A stretch of 64,000 bases of DNA from Massilia sp. CF038 (GTDB lineage: Bacteria; Pseudomonadota; Gammaproteobacteria; Burkholderiales; Burkholderiaceae_D). Made by a program: the position numbers and the translations under genes. Below, piece after piece: positions 26,942 to 34,305 of this stretch (positions are counted from its first letter, which is position 1; each line of letters starts with the position of its first letter). The notes under the pieces were generated by a model. The model saw only the letters and a list, made by a program, of their open reading frames with translations. It had not been told where the DNA came from and searched no databases. Location: the NCBI RefSeq assembly GCF_900129765.1, contig NZ_FQWU01000002.1, positions 1,240,001-1,304,000 of the forward strand. Reading direction: 5' to 3'.

Positions 26942-27703
26942 TCAGCGTGGACCCGCAGGCCCGATCAAATCAATCCGGTCGGTACACATGCCGTCCACAC
27001 CCCAAGCCATGATTTCCCCGGCACGCGCGGCATCGTTGACGGTGTAGCAAAACAACCCGAACCCGGCATCCTTGATCTGCCTGGCCAGCGCCGGCGTGAG
27101 CAACTTGTGATTGGTGTGAACAGCCACCGCTTCCAGCACGCGCGCCTGGGCCAGCCAGTCGGGCGGAACGTCATCAATCAGCAAAGCACGCGGCAGATCC
27201 GGTGCGGCGGCCTTGGCAGCGGCCAGCGCCACGGTACTGAACGACGACAGCAGCGGCACCATGGGATCTTCGCGCGCGATCTCCAGCCCGAAGATGGCGC
27301 GGGTCAGCTCGGCCACGGCCTTGCCTGTGGCCTCTTCAAAGCCGTCGGCCGGCTTGATCTCGATATTCATCCAGATGCCGTGGGTGCGGCAAAAGTCGAC
27401 AAACTCGGTAAAGAGCGGCACCGGCTCGCCCTGGAAGCGGGCCCCAAACCAGCTGCCGGCGTCCATGGCCACCAGTTCGGCGGCGTCGTAATCGAACACG
27501 TTGCCGCTGCCGGCCACGGTGCGGCCCAGGTAGGGATCGTGCATCACCACCGGCACGCCGTCGCGCGCCAGCATGACGTCGAATTCGACGGCGCGGTAGC
27601 CGTGATCGAGGCCGCACTGCAAGCCGGCGATGGTGTTTTCCGGGGCCAGCTTGCCGCCGCCACGGTGCGCGAGAAATCGAGGGTAGGTCCACATGGGCGC
27701 CAT
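26942..27703 (-). CDS. glycerophosphodiester phosphodiesterase
   Basis: 253-residue enzyme that hydrolyses glycerophosphodiesters to glycerol 3-phosphate and an alcohol, UgpQ-like and cytoplasmic (no signal peptide). The catalytic motifs AHRGGGKLAPENT, the acidic pair AVEFDVMLARDG and the general acid VVMHDPYLGRT are intact; the barrel closes with FCYTVNDAARAGEIMAWGVDGMCTDRIDL. Met 27703 or 27694 could be the start. It begins 8 bases after the upstream regulator stop, on the same strand, so the two may be co-transcribed. The array of repeats abuts its stop codon. Confidence 0.93.
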   Translation of the reverse strand: MAPMWTYPRFLAHRGGGKLAPENTIAGLQCGLDHGYRAVEFDVMLARDGVPVVMHDPYLGRTVAGSGNVFDYDAAELVAMDAGSWFGARFQGEPVPLFTEFVDFCRTHGIWMNIEIKPADGFEEATGKAVAELTRAIFGLEIAREDPMVPLLSSFSTVALAAAKAAAPDLPRALLIDDVPPDWLAQARVLEAVAVHTNHKLLTPALARQIKDAGFGLFCYTVNDAARAGEIMAWGVDGMCTDRIDLIGPAGPR

Positions 27704-27710
27704 GCTAGCA

Positions 27711-28703
27711 CTATTGACCGGCGGCGGCGCGAAAACGGCGCCGGTACTCGGCCGGCGTATGGCCGACGTGGCGCTTGAACAGCGCGCCGAAGGTGGCCAC
27801 ATCGCCATAGCCCACCGCCTCGGTCACCTGTGCCACGCTGCACGCATCTGTTTCAAGCAACAACTTGGCCTTGCCAATGCGGGCCTGCTGCAAATACGCC
27901 AGCGGCGACTGGCCCGTTTCGTCTTTGAACCGGCGCAGCAAGGTGCGTCCGCTGACGTGGAAGGCGGCAGCCAGCGTCGCCAGGTGGTAGGACTCGGCCA
28001 GGCGCAGATCGAGCCAGCGCGCCACGTTGGCGGCGAAGCTCGCTGCAGGGCGCGGCAGCATGCGCTGGTCAACCCATGCCGCCTGGCTGCTGCGTTCATC
28101 GAGCAGCGCCATGCGCGCCACTGCGCGCCGCACGCGCGCACTGGCGCTGGCGCCAATGAAGTGGAGCGCCAGGTCAAAGGCCGCGCTGAATGAACCGGTG
28201 GTGGCAACGCCACCATCGTCCTGCAAGAGTGCGGCGGGATCGACTTTGGCCGCCGGAAACCGCTGTGCCAGTTCGGCCGCGAACATCCACGAGGTGGTCG
28301 CGCGGCGCCCGTCCAGCAAGCCCGCCTCGCCCAGCAAAAACGCGCCAACGCAGACAGCGGCCACGCGGGTGCCGCGGGCAAATGCGCGCGCGATATAGGC
28401 CACCTCGGGCGCCAGCTTGGCATGCGGCGCGAGACAGGCGGCGCGGTTGCCCAGGTCCATGCCCGGCACCACCAACAGGCCGCGCGGCGCCCGGGGCGCC
28501 CGCTGGGTTCCCAGCCGCAGACCGCCAGCGGCGACGATCTCGCCGCCGGACAGGCTGATCACGCTGACGCTGAACAAGGCTGCACTGCCTGGCTCGAGCG
28601 CCTGCGCGACACGGTTGGCCAACAGCAGGGTGTCGGACAGGCCGAATACTTCCATTCCCATGCATCCCGGGTAAGCGAGCAGCGATATGTGTTGTGTCGT
28701 CAT
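27711..28703 (-). CDS. GlxA-type AraC regulator with DJ-1/PfpI domain
   Basis: 330-residue transcription factor. The N-terminal DJ-1/PfpI-like domain (about residues 1-185) contains AAVCVGAFLLGEAGLLDGRRATTSW with a Cys at the nucleophile elbow, though in this class the domain is thought to be a sensor. The C-terminal AraC domain has two helix-turn-helix units (HLATLAAAFHVSGRTLLRRFKDETG and SVAQVTEAVGYGDVATFGALFKRHVG). ATG 28703 was chosen. The gene is divergent from the DJ-1 family gene at 28798, with 94 bp between, so it probably regulates that gene. Confidence 0.92.
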   Translation of the reverse strand: MTTQHISLLAYPGCMGMEVFGLSDTLLLANRVAQALEPGSAALFSVSVISLSGGEIVAAGGLRLGTQRAPRAPRGLLVVPGMDLGNRAACLAPHAKLAPEVAYIARAFARGTRVAAVCVGAFLLGEAGLLDGRRATTSWMFAAELAQRFPAAKVDPAALLQDDGGVATTGSFSAAFDLALHFIGASASARVRRAVARMALLDERSSQAAWVDQRMLPRPAASFAANVARWLDLRLAESYHLATLAAAFHVSGRTLLRRFKDETGQSPLAYLQQARIGKAKLLLETDACSVAQVTEAVGYGDVATFGALFKRHVGHTPAEYRRRFRAAAGQ

Positions 28704-28797
28704 GCTGGCGATAATGCCATAAAAAATGGCGAAGCCGCCAATACCTGGCACGCAGGAGACAGCCCACAATGCTCCCATCAACCACAGGAGAACCAGA

Positions 28798-29460
28798 ATG
28801 CGACTTTCAATTTTGCTGTTTGACGGCTTTACCGCCCTTGATGTGGTGGGCGGCTATGAAGTGCTGGCCAATGTGCCCGGCATGACGCTTGAATTTGCCG
28901 CCGCGAGGCCAGGTCCGGTGGCCGCCGACAGCGGCGCGCTGGGCCTGATGGCCACCCTGTCCTACGCCGATCTGCATGCCACCGATCTCCTGTATGTGCC
29001 GGGCGGACCTGGCGTGCAGGCAGCGCTGCAGGACAGCGCCCTGCTGGCCTGCATTGAACGCGTGAGCCCGGCCAGCAGCTGGACAATTGGCATCTGCAAC
29101 GGCGTGCTGCTGCTGGGCGCCGCCGGCTTGCTGCGCGGGCGCCGCGTGACAACCAACTATTTTGCACGCGAACAGGCACGCGCATTCGGGGCCGAGGTGC
29201 TGCCCGAGCGTTTTGTGCACGACGGCCGTCTGCTCACCGGCGCCGGGGTTTCCAGCAGCGTTGACACGGCGCTCTACCTGGCCGGCCAGCTTGGCGGCAC
29301 CACGCTGGCGCGCACCATCCAGCTCGGCATTGAATACTATCCTGCGCCGCCGTTTGGAAATGGCACGCCGGACGGCCAAGCCCAAGCCTTGAAGGATGTG
29401 GTGGCGCAAGTCGAACGCACAGCCGCACAGCGCCTGGCAGCACGGCACATCCCCTTTTAA
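28798..29460 (+). CDS. DJ-1/PfpI family protein
   Basis: 220-residue cytoplasmic protein of the DJ-1/PfpI superfamily. FDGFTALDVVGGYEVL, LYVPGGPGV and the nucleophile-elbow segment IGICNGVLLLGAAGLLRGRRVTTNY are visible, with Cys in ICNG. AGGAG precedes the ATG. Members include isonitrile hydratases and glyoxalase/chaperone-like enzymes; the exact reaction is unknown. It is followed 12 bases later by a metallo-hydrolase, so the two form an operon under the divergent GlxA-type regulator. Confidence 0.9.
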   Translation: MRLSILLFDGFTALDVVGGYEVLANVPGMTLEFAAARPGPVAADSGALGLMATLSYADLHATDLLYVPGGPGVQAALQDSALLACIERVSPASSWTIGICNGVLLLGAAGLLRGRRVTTNYFAREQARAFGAEVLPERFVHDGRLLTGAGVSSSVDTALYLAGQLGGTTLARTIQLGIEYYPAPPFGNGTPDGQAQALKDVVAQVERTAAQRLAARHIPF

Positions 29461-29472
29461 GACAGGCGCACC

Positions 29473-30291
29473 ATGCACATTACCCAACTGCGCAACGCCA
29501 CCATCATCATTCAAACCGGGGCGCACCGGATTCTGGTTGACCCCATGCTGGCGCCGAAAGGAGCCCTGCCGCCCCTGCGCCTGTTTGACGGCAAACGCTT
29601 GCGCAATCCGCTGCTCGATTTGCCAGACGTTGCCGAAGCGGCGCTAGCAGGCGTGACGCACTGCCTCATCACGCACTGCCAAAAAGGCCATTTCGACCAT
29701 CTGGACCGCGCCGGCAAACGCTTTCTGCGCGAGCGTGCCATACCGGTGTTCTGCAGCGCGAACGACGCGCCGTACTTGCGCGCACGCGGCCTGCATGTTC
29801 AGGCGCTGGCGCCGGCCGACGCTGTGCCCGTGCCGTTCCTGGAGGGCAGCATCCAGACGGTACGCTGTACGCATGGCGAGGGGTGGGTGGGGCGCATCAT
29901 GGAACACGGGGTCGGCTACCTGATCCGCATGCCAGGCGAGCCCAGTCTTTACCTGAGCGGCGACACGATCCTGTCGCAGACGGTGCGCGCCTTTGTGCTG
30001 ACGCACCAGCCGCAAGTATGCGTGATTCCGGCCGGCGGTGCGCGCCTGGATCTGGGCGGCGAGATCATCATGGGGCCTGATGAAGCGCTGGCGTTTGCGC
30101 AGCTGGCCACTGGTGCTGTCATCGCCAACCACCTGGAAGCACTGAGCCACTGCCCGCCCACCCGCGCCGCCCTGGCGCAGGCAGCGCGTGCGTGCGGCCT
30201 GGGCGCGCGCCTGCTGGTGCCGGGCGACGGCGAAACGCTGGCGTTTACCGCAAGTGGCGCAGTGGCGACCAGGGTGACACCAGCCAGATGA
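29473..30291 (+). CDS. MBL-fold metallo-hydrolase (UlaG-like)
   Basis: 272-residue metallo-beta-lactamase-fold protein. MHITQLRNATIIIQTGAHRILVDPML matches UlaG/YtkL-like lactonases. The metal site is a variant, ITHCQKGHFDHLD, with four residues between the first His and HFDH. LYLSGDTIL supplies the Asp ligand and VIANHLEALSHC a distal His. It shares an operon with the DJ-1 gene and overlaps the convergent DUF1294 gene by 47 bp at its 3' end. Confidence 0.87.
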   Translation: MHITQLRNATIIIQTGAHRILVDPMLAPKGALPPLRLFDGKRLRNPLLDLPDVAEAALAGVTHCLITHCQKGHFDHLDRAGKRFLRERAIPVFCSANDAPYLRARGLHVQALAPADAVPVPFLEGSIQTVRCTHGEGWVGRIMEHGVGYLIRMPGEPSLYLSGDTILSQTVRAFVLTHQPQVCVIPAGGARLDLGGEIIMGPDEALAFAQLATGAVIANHLEALSHCPPTRAALAQAARACGLGARLLVPGDGETLAFTASGAVATRVTPAR

Positions 30292-30598
30292 ACAAACCGG
30301 CATTCAGGACGATCGTGACCCAGAGGCGGGCGCGGAATGATTGCTTGCTTGATTTGTGACGCAGCAGCGCCTGGGCCAGCACGGCGCCTGGCCAGCCGCA
30401 GGCCAGGCCAGCGAGCAGGAGCAAATTTTCGGAGGTGCGCCAGCGCCCTGCACGCGCCGCTGCCTTGTCCATCATGTACATGACGAAGCACAGCACGCTG
30501 CCCACGATGTAGGGCGCCGCAATCCAGGGGGTCCGCCCCCACCATTCGATGGCGCCGGCCATGGCGGCTGCAAAGGCAATCAGGGCAAGAAAAAGCAT
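30245..30598 (-). CDS. DUF1294 membrane protein
   Basis: 117-residue inner-membrane protein with the DUF1294 pattern FVMYMMDKAAARAGRWRTSE, LLLLAGLACGWPGAVLAQALLRHKSSKQSF. Hydrophobic segments flank it on both sides (residues about 1-18, 25-45, 95-112). Often found fused to a cold-shock domain in other bacteria, but stand-alone here. Function is unknown. The 3' ends of this gene and the metallo-hydrolase overlap convergently. Confidence 0.87.
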   Translation of the reverse strand: MLFLALIAFAAAMAGAIEWWGRTPWIAAPYIVGSVLCFVMYMMDKAAARAGRWRTSENLLLLAGLACGWPGAVLAQALLRHKSSKQSFRARLWVTIVLNAGLFIWLVSPWSPLRHLR

Positions 30599-30742
30599 GG
30601 CGAATTATTGATGCACGGAAAATTTGAGTGTATGCCGCCAGGCAATACAAGTCCATCCCTTCCCTGTTTTCGGCTGAAAGTCTGTTGCCGCGCTGGCGGC
30701 TTTGTGCGATATTTGTTTTTTAAATAAGATTGAGATTCGATC

Positions 30743-31411
30743 ATGCACCCACTTTCCCGCACTGCCCTTCTGCTCGCGCCGCTGCTGCTCGTTGCCTGTG
30801 GCAAGAAAGCACCGGATACCACCGCGCCGCCAACCTTGCCCACCCCGGCCCCGGTCGCCGCGCCCGCCGCGCCGGCGCCATCCGCCGAACCAAGCGACGA
30901 ACAGCGCGCGCAAGCGGAAAAACAAAAGGCACTCGAGTACGCCACGATGGAAGACCAGTACATCAACGATCCGCGCGCGCAATGGGCCAGCACGGCCAGC
31001 GCCTCCAGTACCTTTGGCGACCCGGCACCGTCGGACAGCAATCTGCCCAAAAATGCCACCGGCAAGGTTGACGGCGACGATTGGCTCAACAACAACCAGA
31101 CCATCGGCTTTGATACGCTCGAGCTTGGCTATGAGAAGCCGGTGGCGGCCACCGAAGTGCGGGTGGTGGTGCCCTCGGGCGAAGGGATCGAGGCCATCAG
31201 CAAAGTCGAACTGCAAGATACCGAGGGCAAGTGGAATGTGATCTGGAGCGGCGTGCCGGACGCCAAACGCGACGATCGCGGCCCGCGCAGCTGGTACGTG
31301 CGCAGCTTTGAAAAAACGCCGTACAAGGTCAAGGCCGTGAAGTACACCTTTGCCAACAACCTCTATCACGGCTATAAAAAAGTGGACGCGGCCCAGTTGA
31401 TCGGCGATTAA
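30743..31411 (+). CDS. lipoprotein with a discoidin-like C-terminal domain
   Basis: 222-residue lipoprotein; the signal peptide ends in LLLVAC with the lipidated Cys followed by a Pro/Ala-rich linker (residues about 25-55). The C-terminal ~130 residues look like a single beta-sandwich: GFDTLELGYEKPVAATEVRV, ISKVELQDTEGKWNVIWSG, VKAVKYTFANN, as in F5/8 (discoidin) carbohydrate-binding domains. Family is not firmly recognised. Its place in the envelope is clear; a role in polysaccharide binding is inferred only from the fold impression. Confidence 0.8.
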   Translation: MHPLSRTALLLAPLLLVACGKKAPDTTAPPTLPTPAPVAAPAAPAPSAEPSDEQRAQAEKQKALEYATMEDQYINDPRAQWASTASASSTFGDPAPSDSNLPKNATGKVDGDDWLNNNQTIGFDTLELGYEKPVAATEVRVVVPSGEGIEAISKVELQDTEGKWNVIWSGVPDAKRDDRGPRSWYVRSFEKTPYKVKAVKYTFANNLYHGYKKVDAAQLIGD

Positions 31412-31537
31412 ACGGCCTGTCCATGCGCTCGGTGTGATGCCGAACAGATCGATTCGGCCAGACCGCTTACGCTCCAGTGCTCAAGACGGCGCGCCCGGCG
31501 CGCCGAAGTTTCTTTCTCGCACAATTGGAGGCACGCA

Positions 31538-32056
31538 ATGGCATTCGATATCGGCAATTTACTGCAGCAATATCTCGGCGGCGCGCCCAACGTGAACGCA
31601 GGCCGCGCCCTGGACGACTTCGACCAGGTGGCCCAGAACGCGCCGCGCGCATCCGTCGCGCAGGGCGTGACCGAAGCGCTGCGCTCGGACCAGACGCCAC
31701 CATTTGCACACATGGTCAGCCAGTTGTTTGACAAGAGCGACGCGACCCAGCGCGCCGGCATGCTCAACCAGATGCTGCGCGGCATCGGGCCCGGCACGCT
31801 GGCCTCGCTGGCGGGCGGCGCTCTCAGTCATTTATTCCGCGGCAATGAAAGCCCAGCCGCGCTCACGCCCGAGCAAGCGGCCCAGATGACGCCCGATCAG
31901 GTGCGCCAGATTGCCGAAGACGCGCAACAACAGGACCCCGGCATTGTCGAGCGCATGGGCGACTTCTACGCAGAACATCCGACCCTGGTGAAAACCATCG
32001 GCGGCGCCGCACTGGCCATTGTCCTGGGGCGTGTTGCCGAAGGCATGCGTCATTAA
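31538..32056 (+). CDS. uncharacterised Ala/Gln-rich protein
   Basis: 172-residue protein with TTGGAGG before the ATG. It opens MAFDIGNLLQQYLGGA and contains two hydrophobic/glycine stretches (IGPGTLASLAGGALSHLF, TLVKTIGGAALAIVLGR) separated by an acidic Gln-rich region LTPEQAAQMTPDQVRQIAEDAQQQ. No domain was recognised with confidence. It is 23 bases upstream of a DUF3597 gene, and the pair forms an operon. Proteins of this kind occur next to DUF3597 in other beta-proteobacteria in my recollection, unverified. Confidence 0.75.
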   Translation: MAFDIGNLLQQYLGGAPNVNAGRALDDFDQVAQNAPRASVAQGVTEALRSDQTPPFAHMVSQLFDKSDATQRAGMLNQMLRGIGPGTLASLAGGALSHLFRGNESPAALTPEQAAQMTPDQVRQIAEDAQQQDPGIVERMGDFYAEHPTLVKTIGGAALAIVLGRVAEGMRH

Positions 32057-32079
32057 CTTCACCTTAAAGGAGTCACACC

Positions 32080-32490
32080 GTGGGTATTCTCAGCAATATT
32101 TTCCATAAAATTTTCCCATCCTCGCATCCGGCCGTGCAAACCACGCCGGTCACGCCAGGCGGCTCGATGCAGTCCAGCGCACCGCAGGCGGCACCGGCCA
32201 CGCAGGCAAGCGCAGCGCCGCCTGCCGCGCCGATGGAACAAATCGACGTCGAATCCATTCTAAGTGGCATGCCACAGGCACAAACGCTCAACTGGCGCAC
32301 CTCGATTGTCGACCTGCTCAAGCTGCTCAATCTGGACAGCAGCCTGCAGTCGCGCAAGGAACTGGCGGCGGAGCTCGAATACAAGGGCGACACCGGCGAC
32401 TCCGCCTCCATGAATATCTGGCTGCACCGCCAGGTCATGAACAAGCTGGCCGCCAATGGCGGCAAGGTGCCGGCCGACCTGCGCGACTAA
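32080..32490 (+). CDS. DUF3597 family protein
   Basis: 136-residue protein starting at GTG 32080 (AAAGGAGTC upstream). The low-complexity N-terminal half is rich in Ala, Pro and Gln. The C-terminal 85 residues match DUF3597: VDLLKLLNLDSSLQSRKELAAELEYKGDTGDSASMNIWLHRQVMNKLAANGGKVPADL. The fold is a small helical domain of unknown role. Second gene of a two-gene operon. Confidence 0.9.
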   Translation: MGILSNIFHKIFPSSHPAVQTTPVTPGGSMQSSAPQAAPATQASAAPPAAPMEQIDVESILSGMPQAQTLNWRTSIVDLLKLLNLDSSLQSRKELAAELEYKGDTGDSASMNIWLHRQVMNKLAANGGKVPADLRD

Positions 32491-32505
32491 GCAGGGCTAC
32501 CGCGC

Positions 32506-33555
32506 TCAATCGGGCAGCGCAAGTTGCCCTGGTGCGCCGCACGCAAAGCAGAAGCGCGCAAACGCGCTTTTGCGTGTGTGGCAACTGGCGCATGCATCGA
32601 ACAAGCCGATGCCACAATGCGGGCAAAAGTCGAGCCCCGTGTTTTTCAGATCCAGCGGCCGCTCGCAGCCGGGACAGACCGACTTGGCCAGGCGCGTATA
32701 GACCATGTCATAGCGCAGTGTCTGGCGCCGTTTGGCTTCCGGCAGCGCTTCGCTTGCCTGCTGGCGCGCCAGGTAGCGCTGCAGCGCTGCAATGGCGTAG
32801 CGGCCAGCCAGTACCGTAACCACGATCCCGACGATATAGCGCACATAGCCGCCATAGCTTGGCAGGTAAGGCACCAGTTCCACAAAAAACGCAAACGTGG
32901 CAAAAAAGATGAAGCCCCAGACAAACGGCCAGGACGGGGTATGGCGTTTTTTGGCAAACAGCCAGCCCGCCACCACCAGCAAGGGCAAGGTCAGCGCCAG
33001 GCGATACAGGAACACGCGCAATTCACGCGCCCGCTCCGCCTTTGCCAACGCGGCCCGGGCCGGCGTCTCCAACGCTGCCTGTGCCTTGGCCGCGCGTTCA
33101 CGCGCCTGGTGTGCGTCCAGCAGGGCCTGATCCTGCTCTTCCACCTGCGCCAGCGCTTGCCGTTCGGCCGCCTTGAGCTGGTCCAGCGCGCGGGTGCGTT
33201 CGATCAGTTCGCTGTCCTGGTCGGGCCGCGCCGTGACGCGACGGGTCATCAGCCAGTTGGCAAAGGTGCTCTGGGCCGTGGCGGCGTTGGCGCGCGCCAC
33301 CTTGTGTTTCTGTGCGGCCTGGTCGCGCGCATCGTCGGCCCGCTGCAATGCGCGCTCGGCCTGTTCGGACGCCAGCTTGACCGCGCCACCCTGTGCAGGA
33401 TCGATGAACTGTTCCAACCGTAGTGGCGGCTCGACATCCCACAAGTTATCCACCAGCTTACCACCCAGACCAATCAGAAATCCGGCAAAGACAAATGCCA
33501 CCAGCCAGAGCGCGCGCTGCATCCAGCGCTGCGTCAGACGCAATCGATTGCTCAT
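32506..33555 (-). CDS. membrane protein with coiled coil and double zinc ribbon
   Basis: 349-residue protein starting at ATG 33555 (GGAGG 5 bases upstream). A first membrane segment (LWLVAFVFAGFLIGLGGKLV) is followed by a long charged coiled coil (about residues 65-185, Ala/Glu/Arg/Gln rich). Three further membrane segments (LALTLPLLVVAGWLF, WGFIFFATFAFFVELV, YIVGIVVTVLAGRYAIA) follow, and a C-terminal zinc ribbon pair CPGC..CPHC and CASC..CFAC faces the cytoplasm. No known family; the layout suggests a sensor or assembly scaffold. Confidence 0.8.
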   Translation of the reverse strand: MSNRLRLTQRWMQRALWLVAFVFAGFLIGLGGKLVDNLWDVEPPLRLEQFIDPAQGGAVKLASEQAERALQRADDARDQAAQKHKVARANAATAQSTFANWLMTRRVTARPDQDSELIERTRALDQLKAAERQALAQVEEQDQALLDAHQARERAAKAQAALETPARAALAKAERARELRVFLYRLALTLPLLVVAGWLFAKKRHTPSWPFVWGFIFFATFAFFVELVPYLPSYGGYVRYIVGIVVTVLAGRYAIAALQRYLARQQASEALPEAKRRQTLRYDMVYTRLAKSVCPGCERPLDLKNTGLDFCPHCGIGLFDACASCHTRKSAFARFCFACGAPGQLALPD

Positions 33556-33728
33556 GTCGCCTCCGTATAGAAAGTGCCAAGGCTCGCATGCCGGCAGGCG
33601 CGGGGCCAGCGCGTGCGCGATAGCAGCAGCGCACGCCACGCACGGGATCGGAATCTGCTACTGGTGCCGTGCGTGGGCGCAACAATTGCAGGTAAAATAC
33701 TTGGGTCACCCATTTACCATTGAGAACC

Positions 33729-34172
33729 ATGAAACCACTGCTGCTTGTAATGTTGCTGGCATCCACACCGGCATTTGCCGATGATGCCGCGGTCCTGACC
33801 TGCCGCAACCTGAAGGACCCGGCCTTGCGCCTGGCTTGTTACGACGGCATCAGTGTGGCCGCCAAGCCGCTGGCCAAGGCCACTGAGCCAGCATCGCCAG
33901 CGGCCATCAAAGCAGCCGAGCAATCGTTCGGGCAGCCGCAGAAGGCGGTGATCAACGCCATCGAAAGCACGATTCCAGGCAAGTTCGAAGGCTGGGAACC
34001 GAACCAGCAATTTACGTTGGCCAACGGTCAAGTGTGGAAGATTGTCGACGGCAGTTCGGCCTATTTCGTCGGCAACGACGTCAAGGTCCGCATTGAAAAG
34101 GGATCGTTCAGCGCGATGTTCATGAAAATCGAAGGCAGTACGCAATACCCGACCGTACGGCGTGTCAAATAA
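33729..34172 (+). CDS. small exported protein with paired cysteines
   Basis: 147-residue periplasmic protein. The signal peptide LLLVMLLASTPAFA is followed by DDAAVLTCRNLKDPALRLACYDGI, the CxxL...LACYD pattern found in many small type-VI- and T3-associated or DUF2155-like exported proteins. The C-terminal half WKIVDGSSAYFVGNDVKVRIEKGSFSAMFMKIEGS resembles a small SH3-like beta domain. ATG 33729 follows a weak GAGAA; a TTG nine bases upstream is less likely. Function is unknown. Confidence 0.8.
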   Translation: MKPLLLVMLLASTPAFADDAAVLTCRNLKDPALRLACYDGISVAAKPLAKATEPASPAAIKAAEQSFGQPQKAVINAIESTIPGKFEGWEPNQQFTLANGQVWKIVDGSSAYFVGNDVKVRIEKGSFSAMFMKIEGSTQYPTVRRVK

Positions 34173-34305
34173 AAGCCGGCTCTGAGGCCAATGCAAGACC
34201 TATCCACAGCATGACTGCGCTGCGTCAGCTTGCTCCTTGAAATACGAACTTTCCCGTTTTGGTGGCCATCTAATTTTTCAGATGATCACCATGCGGGCAA
34301 GCTTC

